Source: Paenibacillus peoriae KCTC 3763 (GTDB lineage Bacteria; Bacillota; Bacilli; Paenibacillales; Paenibacillaceae). From it: 64,000 nt of DNA. The notes under the pieces are model-generated. The model made no database searches. It was not told the DNA's origin and was given only the letters and a program-made list of their open reading frames with translations. A program made the position numbers and the translations under genes. This document shows, piece after piece, positions 16,015-24,908 of this stretch; the stretch's first letter is position 1, and each line of letters opens with the position of its first letter. The stretch covers positions 1 through 64,000 of the forward strand of contig NZ_AGFX01000016.1 in the NCBI RefSeq assembly GCF_000236805.1. Direction: 5' to 3'.

Positions 16015-17781
16015 TCAAGCGAAATAACTCGTCCACCGTTGATCCACAAGCTTAACAATATCCTCACGCGGCAGCACTTCATCCGGGTAGCCCGGCTTCA
16101 TGCGAGCATCCACTACAATCGGCAGCTTGTAGTTCAGATGATGCAAACGCACCTCGCTGTCGGCATACATATCTGTAGCCGGGTTAAAACGCGTGAATAC
16201 CGTCCACAGGAACGAGGCTTGTGAGCGAACAACTTCCGTGGCATCATCCACGATAAAGACGAGCGGCCATTCTTGCTCACCCGCAGCCAGTCGTTCCAAT
16301 ACACGTGCTGCCAGTTCAGGCTCTTGCTCAAAGGTCGCCCCTGATACAACGAGGCAGCCTCCGCAATACGGCTTAATTTCACGAATACCTGGCAGGTCTC
16401 CTCCCTCATAGGTACGAGGCAATTCACGTATTGGCTCGCCTACACCCATCAAGATCGCTTTACTGCCATGATTCAGCTTACGGCCTGTATAATCGAGCGT
16501 ATCGTGGGACGTATGATTGAATATGAACAAATCCCTTGCTGGATTGAATCGCTCCAGAATCGTTTCCAGCAGCAGGTTAAAATCAGATAAATCAATGACC
16601 CGGTCCGTCAGCATCAGGAATTTGGTTAATGACAATTGACCTTGACCCAAAATGGTAAAGCCGGATACCAGCGCTTCACGAGAGTAGCTTTCACGCACGA
16701 CGGCTGCTGCCAGCGCATGTACGCCCGTTTCCGCATACGCCCATAGGGACTTGACGGAAGGCATCACAAGCGGATAGGCAGGCGACAACAGACGCTGTAA
16801 AAATTCGCCGAGATAATAATCCTCCTGGCGTGGTTTACCTACAATCGTTGCCGGATAAATGGCGTCCTTGCGGTGATACATATGCTTGACATGAAACACA
16901 GGGAAATCATGCTGTAATGAATAATAGCCAAAATGATCGCCAAACGGTCCTTCCGGACGGCGCTCATGAGGCGGTACATAGCCGCTGATCGCAAATTCGG
17001 CTTCTGCCGGAATCCGGTGACCCCCGAGCGGGTCTTCTGTCATCGGCAGCTTGCCTCCCATAATAAGCGAAGCGAGCAGCAGCTCGGGCAGGTTCTCCGG
17101 TGCTGGAGCAATCGCAGATGCAATCAGAGCGGGTGGACCACCGATGATTATCGTCGTAGGCAATGGCTCATTGCGCAGTTCGGCTTCATGATAATGAAAG
17201 CCGCCGCCTTTATGAATTTGCCAGTGAATTCCTGTCGTTTGATCATCATAAATCTGAATACGGTACATCCCCAGGTTATGGTCCTTGGCATGCCCCGGCT
17301 TCTCGGTATATACGAGCGGAAGCGTAATGAACGGCCCCCCATCCTCATGCCAGCTCGTTACTCTAGGCAGAGGAGCCAGCGGAGCATCTGTCCGCCGAAC
17401 CCCCAATACAGGAGCTTCGCTATGCGATACCGTTTTTAGCCCTACTTTTAGCATGTCCTTAATCAGGCCACGTTCATTCCATAAGGCTTTGGGGGTAGGT
17501 GGAAGCAAGGTTTTGGTCGCTCCAACAATCGCATCCATCAGTTGCTCCGGACGAGGACCAAAGGCCATATCTACACGACGGTTCGTGCCAAACAGATTAC
17601 TGGCTACAGGAAACGGGGTTCCTTTTACATTTGTGAACAGCAGTGCCGGTCCTTCTTCCTCAATGACTCTCCGATGGATCTCGGCCAGCTCCAAATAAGG
17701 ATCGACAGGCGCTTCTATAATTTTAAGATCATTTTCTTTACGGAGCGCTTCAATAAATTGGCGCAAATTCTGGTAGATCAA
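16015..17781 (-). CDS. UbiD-family decarboxylase, probable menaquinone biosynthesis (MqnL-like)
   Basis: A 588-residue prenylated-FMN-dependent decarboxylase. Family signatures include FPVASNLFGT near residue 65, IHKGGGFHYHEAE in the middle, IPAEAEFAISGYVPP with the Glu/Arg region, and GDHFGYYS. The long form with a C-terminal extension is the type annotated in Paenibacillus and Streptomyces as the last-step decarboxylase of the futalosine pathway. TTG 17781, preceded by AGGAGG, is preferred to an upstream frame start. MqnE is encoded 7 kb away, supporting that role. The UbiX-type prenyltransferase that it needs is not in this window. Confidence 0.88.
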   Translation of the reverse strand: MIYQNLRQFIEALRKENDLKIIEAPVDPYLELAEIHRRVIEEEGPALLFTNVKGTPFPVASNLFGTNRRVDMAFGPRPEQLMDAIVGATKTLLPPTPKALWNERGLIKDMLKVGLKTVSHSEAPVLGVRRTDAPLAPLPRVTSWHEDGGPFITLPLVYTEKPGHAKDHNLGMYRIQIYDDQTTGIHWQIHKGGGFHYHEAELRNEPLPTTIIIGGPPALIASAIAPAPENLPELLLASLIMGGKLPMTEDPLGGHRIPAEAEFAISGYVPPHERRPEGPFGDHFGYYSLQHDFPVFHVKHMYHRKDAIYPATIVGKPRQEDYYLGEFLQRLLSPAYPLVMPSVKSLWAYAETGVHALAAAVVRESYSREALVSGFTILGQGQLSLTKFLMLTDRVIDLSDFNLLLETILERFNPARDLFIFNHTSHDTLDYTGRKLNHGSKAILMGVGEPIRELPRTYEGGDLPGIREIKPYCGGCLVVSGATFEQEPELAARVLERLAAGEQEWPLVFIVDDATEVVRSQASFLWTVFTRFNPATDMYADSEVRLHHLNYKLPIVVDARMKPGYPDEVLPREDIVKLVDQRWTSYFA

Positions 17782-17911
17782 CTGGACGACTCCTCCTAAG
17801 CAAATCAAGCCCTCGAGAAACTCGTGGGCCTGGTTTGTTTCTTATATGCTATTATACGTGTTTAAACGCCTCTTGGGCAAAATATCCGTTTCATTATGGT
17901 CTAGGAAATGC

Positions 17912-18844
17912 TTAGGTACGTTGTGCCTGGGTCGGAACAAGCTTGCGATCCGGCGACAATTGCCATACACGATAGCTCAAATAACACAAAATGGAGAACA
18001 ATGTGGCAATCACCAGCATATGCCCCAACACAACAAACATGTAAATTTCAGGTCTGGTGAAATACAGCAAGCTAATTCCAATAAGAACCTGAAGTGCTAT
18101 TAATATGACCGAAACAACACCCAATACACGAATATCCCGATGCTTTGGGTGATAACGGTACGAGTAGTGGCCTACAGCCAGGATAATGACGAACAGCAGC
18201 CCGGCTGTAATCTGATGCAGCAGCAGCGGAGATATAATGCCGCCGAGATTTACAACCTTCTGGATGACGGAGTGACTGAGAAGCGCACCCGAATAGACAG
18301 CAATATACGTATAAATCGTCGATAGCCATATAAAGTTGCGATAGCCCCGGCTGACAGGTTCAGCCACCAATCGCGGAGTATAACGTGAGTCCGAATGCTC
18401 CTTCCACACCCCCAGCGTCATCATGGTCGCACTGGCAAAAGCGATAAGCGCAAAGCCGAAATGCAATCCCATGACTGCAGCCGATTGGGAAAACAAAACA
18501 GCCAACGCCCCCATGGCTCCCTGTATGATGACAAACATGAGTGTTAACAGCGAGAATAGCTGTAAATCCTTCCGATGCTTCATAAACAGCAAAAAGCCGA
18601 CAAAGGAGGCGACAGAAAGCAGCCCGGCCATAGCGCTAACAGAACGGTGAGAGAACTCAATAAGGGATGCGATTGTATGCGCCGGAACCAGCTTGCCGTT
18701 ACAAAGCGGAAATTCCCGTCCACAGCCGAGACCCGAATCCGTCCGTGTCACGACGCCTCCACCAAATGTAGCTAAAAACATGACAATACATGTTACGAGT
18801 GCCAGCCACTTTAATATTCTGATTTTGTTATTCAAAGAACTCAC
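17912..18844 (-). CDS. ctaA: Heme A synthase CtaA
   Basis: A 310-residue membrane protein with eight predicted transmembrane helices. It oxidises the C8 methyl of heme O to make heme A for aa3-type oxidase. Seen features: GGGVVTRTDSGLGCGREFPLCNG with the loop Cys pair (about residues 30-50), the heme-ligand His residues in EFSHR and GLHFGF, and the second-half HQITAG and LGHMLV His. The start GTG (18844) follows GGAAGGA. The partner CtaB is encoded at 36301-37245, separate from this gene. Confidence 0.94.
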   Translation of the reverse strand: MSSLNNKIRILKWLALVTCIVMFLATFGGGVVTRTDSGLGCGREFPLCNGKLVPAHTIASLIEFSHRSVSAMAGLLSVASFVGFLLFMKHRKDLQLFSLLTLMFVIIQGAMGALAVLFSQSAAVMGLHFGFALIAFASATMMTLGVWKEHSDSRYTPRLVAEPVSRGYRNFIWLSTIYTYIAVYSGALLSHSVIQKVVNLGGIISPLLLHQITAGLLFVIILAVGHYSYRYHPKHRDIRVLGVVSVILIALQVLIGISLLYFTRPEIYMFVVLGHMLVIATLFSILCYLSYRVWQLSPDRKLVPTQAQRT

Positions 18845-18970
18845 CCGTATCCTTCCAAATATAATATTTATTGACTTTATATGTTGTGAAATAATCACTT
18901 AAAGTAATTATAACTGATATATTGTTCCTTGACATACGTGTTTTGTTGACAAAATGTGAACGTGTCCGTA

Positions 18971-19009
18971 AGAAAGCCGCCTCCTTTGGCAGGAAGCGGC
19001 TTTCTGTTT
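18971..19009. terminator. Terminator-like hairpin between ctaA and the thioredoxin gene
   Basis: Perfect 10-bp stem AGAAAGCCGC/GCGGCTTTCT with further inner pairing (CCTGCC/GGCAGG-like). T-runs are short on both strands. It follows the thioredoxin-like gene (minus strand) by about 55 bp and probably ends that transcript. Confidence 0.6.
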
Positions 19010-19062
19010 GTCCTGATGTTTAAAGAATTCCCTTCGGAACCATCATACATGTACAGCACCCA

Positions 19063-19407
19063 TTATTTCGCGAGGTTAGCATGTACTTCTACAGCCCGGT
19101 CCAAAAATTGCTCGATTTCCTCGCGCGATTTGCGCAGTTTGTTCACCAGACGCACCAGCTCTCGCCCTTCACTGTAAGCGATAAAGCTGGGAATACCCAA
19201 TACATTTTGCTCCTGGCTGACGCTTTCGGCCTGCTCTACATCAATTTCAATCAATGTAAGCTTGTCTGCATATTGTTGTTCCACATCAGGCATAAACGGA
19301 TCAATAAAATGACAGTCCACGCACCAGTCTGCCTTGAACACGGCTACCGTTACGCCTGGAGCGGATATTGCCTTATTAAAGTCTTCATGAGAGACGATTT
19401 TTTGCAT
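19063..19407 (-). CDS. Thioredoxin-family protein
   Basis: A 114-residue cytoplasmic thioredoxin fold with the active site FKADWCVDCHFIDPF, that is WCVDC in place of WCGPC. The cis-Pro is in LGIPSFIAY. The CVDC pair suggests redox activity with an altered potential, as in YtpP-like and other small thioredoxin-like proteins. GAGGAGG precedes the ATG at 19407; the open frame extends further upstream but is not protein-like. It lies between ctaA and the methyltransferase operon; no functional link is evident. Confidence 0.88.
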   Translation of the reverse strand: MQKIVSHEDFNKAISAPGVTVAVFKADWCVDCHFIDPFMPDVEQQYADKLTLIEIDVEQAESVSQEQNVLGIPSFIAYSEGRELVRLVNKLRKSREEIEQFLDRAVEVHANLAK

Positions 19408-19526
19408 GTATTTTTCCTCCTCTAATTTCGGTTGTAACAAGCACTTACTGCTTCTATTGTAAACCCAAATTGTACTTTTGATAAGACAAAGCCGATCTTG
19501 GCCAGACAATCCGCATCAGAATACCA

Positions 19527-20264
19527 TTATTTTCTTGCACATACCATAAACAGCGGGGACGTTGAACTGGTCCAAACGGTGGAATAATCAATAAGGTTGT
19601 TCTGTTCATCATAGATTCGTTTTTCGATATCCAGATCCAGTACAATTTGTTTCATTCCGAGTGAGAGCAGAGCTTCCACATCCCACTGAGGGCGTTTCTT
19701 TCCGCAGATGTATAGTGATTTGGCGATGTCATTCCGTTCTCTCAGTTGTTGCTGGGTTTGTGTCGGATGAGAAGGCTTTTCTCCTCTTTCGTCAGCCTGT
19801 TTGAATGCCTGACCGTAGTTGGCGTCAAAATTCAAGAGGGTTCCGCCAGGCGCGAGTACACGGTACATTTCGCTGTATGCTTTTTGCGGATCAGGCAACG
19901 TCCATGTCACATTTCGAGTAATAATGAAATTGAAGCTGGCGTCAGGGAAATCAAGCTGTTGCGCATCCATTTGCCGAAAGGTTAAGCCAGTATAGCCAAG
20001 ATTTCTTGCGTTGGACTCCGCGTTCATCAGCATGGCGTGGGAATAATCAATACCTGTAACATCACAGCCCAAGTCACGCATAATGAAAGCAAAAAAACCG
20101 GCGCCTGTGCCTAAATCCAAGACTTTCAGGGGGCGGGATGCAGGCATATGCTCTTGGATTATCTTCGTATATATCTGGCGTAACCCGCCTTCAAAGTCAT
20201 GCATCCGCAGCCCGCTAAATTCATCCGCTCGTTCTGTCCAGTAGTCATTAATCCGTTCTTGCAT
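19527..20264 (-). CDS. Class I SAM-dependent methyltransferase coupled to a Fec-type importer
   Basis: A 245-residue methyltransferase. Motif I is VLDLGTGAGFFAFIM (about 47-61), motif II is VTGIDYS, and FNFIITRNVTWTLPDP gives motif IV, with a Methyltransferase_11/25 layout. Its start lies 17 bp inside the ABC ATPase gene, with GAGGAG within that coding region, so it is translationally coupled as the last gene of the importer operon. The acceptor is unknown; a metal chelator, corrinoid-like cargo or other imported ligand is suggested by context only. Confidence 0.85.
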   Translation of the reverse strand: MQERINDYWTERADEFSGLRMHDFEGGLRQIYTKIIQEHMPASRPLKVLDLGTGAGFFAFIMRDLGCDVTGIDYSHAMLMNAESNARNLGYTGLTFRQMDAQQLDFPDASFNFIITRNVTWTLPDPQKAYSEMYRVLAPGGTLLNFDANYGQAFKQADERGEKPSHPTQTQQQLRERNDIAKSLYICGKKRPQWDVEALLSLGMKQIVLDLDIEKRIYDEQNNLIDYSTVWTSSTSPLFMVCARK

Positions 20265-21045
20265 CTGCCTCTACTCCTCCTGCGATACAGCTTCTTTTTT
20301 TGGTACCGGCTATCGAAACCATCGTAACCGGAATATCATACAGTTCTTCCATGTTCTTCTCCGTGACCACTTCATCTGGCTCTCCAAAATGAACAAAACA
20401 GCCATTTTTCAGCACTGCCGTATAATCGGCAACCTCCAAAGCATGGTCAGGATAATGGGATGTCATAATGATGCCGACTCCTTTTTGCTTCAAGCTCTTG
20501 ACGATTTGCAGGAAACGAAACTGATTTCCAAAATCCAGATGGGAAGTAGGTTCATCCAGCAACAAGATTTGCGGTTCCTGGGTTAAAGCAGCAGCCATCA
20601 TCACGAGTTGGCGCTCACCACCCGAGATATTGGTGTAAATCTTCCCGGCCAAATGTTCGATACCCAAAAAAGACAAGTTGTCCAGTGCGACCAGCTTGTC
20701 TTGTTTTCCCGGTGCTGAGAGATAGCCCAGGCGGGCGGTTCTCCCCATCGTGACCACATCCAGAACGGTAAAAGGAAATGTTGGCGTGTGCATTTGTGGA
20801 ATATATGCAATGCAAGAGGCCAATGTTTTGGTACTGTAGTTTTGGATGGGTCTGTCATCCAGATATACCTGTCCTTTGCTTGGGTTGTGCTGGTTGACCA
20901 GGCATTTCAACAGCGTACTTTTGCCTGTGCCATTGGGTCCTAGAATGCAAAGCACGTTTGGAGAAGTGACCTCAAATGAAATGTTGTGGAAGATTTCCCG
21001 CCCGTTTTTGTAGTGAAAAGCCAGGTTCTCTGCCGTAATTTTCAT
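20248..21045 (-). CDS. Iron/cobalamin-type ABC transporter ATP-binding protein (FecE/BtuD-like)
   Basis: A 265-residue ATPase. Walker A GPNGTGKST (about 35-43), signature SGGERQLVMM, Walker B ILLLDEPTSHLD and a switch His in MTSHYPDH are intact. FecE/FhuC-class ATPases share the LGPNG and HLDFGNQ segments. Its first base pair overlaps the stop of the permease gene, and the methyltransferase begins inside its 3' end. It drives uptake through the membrane permease at 21045-22082. Confidence 0.93.
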   Translation of the reverse strand: MKITAENLAFHYKNGREIFHNISFEVTSPNVLCILGPNGTGKSTLLKCLVNQHNPSKGQVYLDDRPIQNYSTKTLASCIAYIPQMHTPTFPFTVLDVVTMGRTARLGYLSAPGKQDKLVALDNLSFLGIEHLAGKIYTNISGGERQLVMMAAALTQEPQILLLDEPTSHLDFGNQFRFLQIVKSLKQKGVGIIMTSHYPDHALEVADYTAVLKNGCFVHFGEPDEVVTEKNMEELYDIPVTMVSIAGTKKRSCIAGGVEADARTD

Positions 21046-22082
21046 TACCAGTTCACCTTCTCTCTAAACATGAAGTAGGCAAATAAAGGTGTGCCGACAA
21101 TCGCTGTAATGACTCCCAGAGGGATTTCTTCTGCCGTGAGCGTTCGGCATAAATCATCAATAAGCAAGAGATAAGAAGAACCAAGGCAAATACAGGCAGG
21201 CAGTAATTTCCGAAAATCAGGTCCAACCAGCATTCTGCCCAAGTGAGGAATGACCAGTCCTACCCAGCCAATCACGCCTGAGATACTGACCGCAGCGGCT
21301 GTTAAAATACTGCAGCAAACAATAATGATAATCCGGTCGCGTCTGACATCGACCCCATATGACTTCGCTTCTTCATCGCCCAGGCTCAATACATTCAGCC
21401 TCCAGCGAAACAACCAGATGACAGCGATAAATATTACAAACAGTGGCAACGCAGTCAACAGCAATGTCGTGTTGACCGCAGACAAGCTGCCCATCAGCCA
21501 GAATACAATGGCAGGGAGTTTCTCGAAAGGGTCTGCGACGAATTTAATCAGTGAAACAAGTGCCGAAAACAACGAGCCGACAATGACACCGCCCAAAACC
21601 ATTGTAATGGTTGAATTTTTGGCTCGCAGACTAAACAGAAATGTTAGACCCACGGCAACCAGACTAAAAATCATCGCAGATGCCTGAATAGCAAATGAGT
21701 TATTCAGCAACAGAATAGCCAATGCGGCTCCAAATCCGGCGCCGTTGGAAACACCCAAGGTGTAGGGCGATGCCAGGGGGTTGCGAAATAATCCCTGGAA
21801 AACAGCACCTGATACTGCTAACCCGGCGCCAACCAGCATTGCAGCAATGGCCCTCGGCAGCCGTACCTGTACAACAATGTTCTCAGCCAAAGCTGTCCAG
21901 GTCTGATCGGAAGGAATCAGTTTGCTCAAGAGAATTCGGGATACCTCTGTTGTTGTTACATGGAATTTACCCATCATGAGAGACAAGACGAAGACAACAA
22001 CAGGCAAAATAATCAGGAACCCCCAAACCGCGTGAGGAATTATGGGTTTGATCTTCTCATAATGTTTTGAAATCGTACGCAT
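21045..22082 (-). CDS. FecCD-family ABC transporter permease
   Basis: A 345-residue permease with about ten transmembrane helices, of the BtuC/FecCD type. Landmarks are LPRAIAAMLVGAGLAVSGAVFQGLFRNPLASPYTLGVSNGAG broken across residues 65-105, and GWVGLVIPHLGRMLVGPDFR near the C-terminus, the family coupling loop. ATG 22082, with AAAGGA upstream, is preferred to the longer frame. A single permease gene implies a homodimer. An intrinsic terminator precedes it within the operon. Confidence 0.93.
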   Translation of the reverse strand: MRTISKHYEKIKPIIPHAVWGFLIILPVVVFVLSLMMGKFHVTTTEVSRILLSKLIPSDQTWTALAENIVVQVRLPRAIAAMLVGAGLAVSGAVFQGLFRNPLASPYTLGVSNGAGFGAALAILLLNNSFAIQASAMIFSLVAVGLTFLFSLRAKNSTITMVLGGVIVGSLFSALVSLIKFVADPFEKLPAIVFWLMGSLSAVNTTLLLTALPLFVIFIAVIWLFRWRLNVLSLGDEEAKSYGVDVRRDRIIIIVCCSILTAAAVSISGVIGWVGLVIPHLGRMLVGPDFRKLLPACICLGSSYLLLIDDLCRTLTAEEIPLGVITAIVGTPLFAYFMFREKVNW

Positions 22083-22105
22083 CCAGACTAATCCTTTCTG
22101 CACTG

Positions 22106-22135
22106 TAAAAAACAATCACTGCATTAGCAGTGATT
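22106..22135 (-). terminator. Intra-operon terminator between binding protein and permease genes
   Basis: Perfect 9-bp stem AATCACTGC/GCAGTGATT with a 4-nt loop (ATTA), followed on the minus strand by GTTTTTTAC. It is 10 bp after the binding-protein stop and ahead of the permease. Partial termination here would give more binding protein than channel, a known way of tuning ABC operons. Confidence 0.8.
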
Positions 22136-22144
22136 GAAGGGCAG

Positions 22145-23263
22145 TTATTCTTGTTCTTTATAAGCGATGCCATAGAATTTCTGGTAGAAAGATTGAACCA
22201 TTGCGTCCAGATCAACGTCTTTGAACGCTTCCGGATACAAGGTTTTTGCCAGCCAGATTTCTCCTAGTGCCATAGATTCCGGTGTAGGATTACCCCATGG
22301 TTTTGTATAGTCTGGTGCGATAATCAGCTTGTTGTTTTTCACAGCGTCAATAGCTGCCCAGGCTTTATCTTTTTTAATGTCATCCAGTACAGATTTGTAA
22401 CGGCTTTGGACAAAAATCACTTCAGGATTCCATTGAGCTACCTGCTCAACGCTAACTTGCTTGTATCCCTTGATGGTTTCGGCAACATTACGAGCGCCGG
22501 CTTTGGCCATGGCCGTACCCACATATTTACCCGTCCCGTATGTATACATTTTTTCATTGGCCATGTACACTTTGATCCGACTATTCTCGGGAACTTCATT
22601 CAAGTGTTTGGCTACAATAGCCCGATTTTTGACAACATAGTCCCATAATTCAGTTGCCTGTGCTTTTTTATCCGTAATTTGACCAATCAGGTTGATCGCT
22701 TGTTTAAGTCCTTCGGTGTAGGCTTCATCTGGATTGACAAGATCAGGATGGATCGTGGATGCCTGTTCTTTGTCTGCTACATATAAAGTGATGCCCACGA
22801 CGGGGATGCCCAGTTGTTCAAGTTTGGCAATGGATTCTTTCGGAACCTGGTTGGATACAAACACCACGTCCGGCTTTAAATCAGCGACGGCTTCTACATT
22901 TAATTCCGAGATCGTCCCCGGAGTTGCCAAATTTCGGATTCCTGGAAAAACATCGGCAGTATAGCTTCCAAGCAAGCTTTCCCAGTCACTCAGTACACCT
23001 ACCAGCTTGTCCTGAGCATGTAGTTCAAGCATGATATCCAACGTGTGGTGTTGGAGAGCTACGATTCTTTTTACGTTTTTCGGAATTTCAACCGTTCTGC
23101 CCAATTGATCGACAATAGTATAGGTTTGTTTGTCAGCAGTGGTGGCCTGACTGCCAGATTGAGTTTCACTGGTTGGTTTGGTTTGATTTCCACATCCATA
23201 CAGGGGCAACGCCAGTAAAAACACACACAGAAGCATGACTAAGATGACTCGACGGTTTTTCAT
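22145..23263 (-). CDS. Fec-type ABC transporter substrate-binding lipoprotein
   Basis: A 372-residue lipoprotein. The signal MKNRRVILVMLLCVFLLALP precedes YGC, giving the acylated Cys24. The periplasmic-binding-protein 2 (FecB/FhuD/BtuF) fold is indicated by YTIVDQLGRTVEIPKNVKRIV, VAQWNPEVIFVQ and NNKLIIAPDYTKPWGNPTPES. Ligand specificity (siderophore, heme, corrinoid or other chelate) cannot be read directly. It heads the operon with permease, ATPase and methyltransferase. Upstream lies a phased AT-rich repeat array (23366-23459). Confidence 0.9.
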   Translation of the reverse strand: MKNRRVILVMLLCVFLLALPLYGCGNQTKPTSETQSGSQATTADKQTYTIVDQLGRTVEIPKNVKRIVALQHHTLDIMLELHAQDKLVGVLSDWESLLGSYTADVFPGIRNLATPGTISELNVEAVADLKPDVVFVSNQVPKESIAKLEQLGIPVVGITLYVADKEQASTIHPDLVNPDEAYTEGLKQAINLIGQITDKKAQATELWDYVVKNRAIVAKHLNEVPENSRIKVYMANEKMYTYGTGKYVGTAMAKAGARNVAETIKGYKQVSVEQVAQWNPEVIFVQSRYKSVLDDIKKDKAWAAIDAVKNNKLIIAPDYTKPWGNPTPESMALGEIWLAKTLYPEAFKDVDLDAMVQSFYQKFYGIAYKEQE

Positions 23264-23365
23264 TCAATTTTTCCTCCCAGTTTATAAAACACATGATGTA
23301 AAGTGAGTTCTCTATTTCTAGCACACACTAACACAGGATTATAAAACAGGAAGAACGATAGTTCA

Positions 23366-23459
23366 ATGATATATTTAACTATACCTTGATATATATAAAT
23401 ATATCTTGATATATATAGACAGTTATACATTGATATATATAGCTATATCTTGATATATA
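23366..23459. repeat. Phased TTGATATATA repeat array upstream of the importer operon
   Basis: Four identical copies of TTGATATATA begin at 23386, 23406, 23430 and 23450, with a degenerate copy (ATGATATATT) at 23366. Spacings are 20, 20, 24 and 20 bp, about two helical turns each, so all copies face nearly the same side of the DNA. The array lies between the divergent importer operon and the DUF2515 gene, about 105-200 bp from the importer start. It looks like a multi-site operator; the protein is unknown. Confidence 0.7.
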
Positions 23460-23592
23460 TAACTATACATTCATGGTTCATGAACAGAAAAGGATTCGAT
23501 TCCCCACCATAGATTGGAATACCTGCTATTAAGGCATACTAGAGCATATAAGGGAATGCATCTGAATACTGTGAAAGGAAGTAATCAAAACA

Positions 23593-24882
23593 ATGTCTCT
23601 CACCGAATGGTTTCATATAGCAACAAAGCAGCTTCAAGACGGGCTAAAGCTGCTCGGTACTGTTCCGCGTGTTGCGGAGGAGGCTTGGGAGGGCAAACGG
23701 GCAGCCTGGACCGAATCCCGCAAGCTGCGTTATCCATTGCATGAGCTGCCGTGGGATAATCAAGCCGCGCAGGCTGCAATGGATGAAGCCGAAGCACTCA
23801 TGCTGACGAACGGACCGGCTACGCGGCCCTCTTCGTTAAATATGCCTTTATGCGAAACAGACTGTGAGCTGCTGGAACGAATCAAGAACGATACCGCACA
23901 GCAGAATCGCAGCAATATCACACGGACCGCCGCTTACCTCGACTGCTATCGCGGCTATCCAGAATTGCATTGGGCCCTGCTGGCCCATCTCGTTTCCCGC
24001 AACGGCGGTTACAATATGACCGATCTCAAAGGCGGTCTGATTGGCAACCTGTTTGGCGAACAGGAAAAGGAGTGGCTGTATCGGCTGCTGGAGCGCTGTA
24101 ACGCTCTTATTTTTCAAGACGCGTATCCGCAGCTCCAACTGTACATGCACAGCCGTCGTTTGGGCCGGAGTTGCTTTCATTTATTGCCCTATTTTCACGT
24201 ATCGCCTTTCATGAAACCCTTTTGGGAACGCTTCTGGGCTTGGCGGGATAGCTCTCTGTTGACTGTCGCCCTTATTATTAACGAACAGAACTATATTGAG
24301 GGCCGTGTTGTGAAGGACCCGTATTTTCAAAAATTTGTGATGCACAAGCCGGGCTTTTATTTGCATGATTGGCTTCAGCTCAACCAGATTATATTTCCGC
24401 TCGGATTGAATGGCGGGCTCGCCGGACTGGTGATGGAACGTTTTGGTCATCTGGGCGAACGGATCGGCTTTGGCAAAAGCCTCTATGCCATGCTGTTTGG
24501 CCACCAGCAGGTGCTGGATCAAGTGTCAGCCTTCGTGACCAGCGTGCCGCATACCGGTTCACGCAGCGACTACTGGCCTGGGCTGTTCACCTCGTATGAA
24601 CAAAAAGCGCTGCGCTCTTTTCAAGAGAACGCAACGCTTTTAGCACATGAATGGCTGCCGCCGGGAAAACGTCTGTACAGCCCCGAACTGAATGCCGTCT
24701 GGTCGGATACGGCTTATGATCCGATTCCCCGTTATGACTGGTTTCAGGACGGCTCCACGCTTGGGCATCTGAGCGAGCCAAGGCGACCGCTATTATTTGC
24801 GATGCGGCATGAGCATCGCCACGGCATCCAAAAAACAGCCATGGCCCACGACACCCATGCCAGCCTCCGGTCTTTCCACTGA
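23593..24882 (+). CDS. DUF2515 family protein (YppC-like)
   Basis: A 429-residue protein matching the DUF2515 family of spore-forming Bacilli. Characteristic stretches include NITRTAAYLDCYRGYPELHWALLAHLVSRNGGYNMTDLKGG (two blocks near 110-150), ERFWAWRDSSLLTVALIINEQNYIE and YFQKFVMHKPGF. It is soluble-looking with no signal peptide. The biochemical function is unknown; the family is restricted to spore formers, which suggests a cell-envelope or sporulation role. AAAGGAAG precedes the ATG. It converges on the flippase gene 26 bp away. Confidence 0.85.
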   Translation: MSLTEWFHIATKQLQDGLKLLGTVPRVAEEAWEGKRAAWTESRKLRYPLHELPWDNQAAQAAMDEAEALMLTNGPATRPSSLNMPLCETDCELLERIKNDTAQQNRSNITRTAAYLDCYRGYPELHWALLAHLVSRNGGYNMTDLKGGLIGNLFGEQEKEWLYRLLERCNALIFQDAYPQLQLYMHSRRLGRSCFHLLPYFHVSPFMKPFWERFWAWRDSSLLTVALIINEQNYIEGRVVKDPYFQKFVMHKPGFYLHDWLQLNQIIFPLGLNGGLAGLVMERFGHLGERIGFGKSLYAMLFGHQQVLDQVSAFVTSVPHTGSRSDYWPGLFTSYEQKALRSFQENATLLAHEWLPPGKRLYSPELNAVWSDTAYDPIPRYDWFQDGSTLGHLSEPRRPLLFAMRHEHRHGIQKTAMAHDTHASLRSFH

Positions 24883-24908
24883 GAAAGCTGAAAGCTATCT
24901 ATGCTTCT

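Noticed and set aside
16933-17439. 168-codon plus-strand frame opposite the UbiD-type gene
   Set aside because: It is antisense to a well-supported enzyme, has no ribosome site, and its sequence looks like a mirrored codon pattern.
23366-23459. Possible CRISPR array
   Set aside because: Repeats are only 10 bp, spacers are AT-rich and similar to each other, and there are no cas genes in the window.
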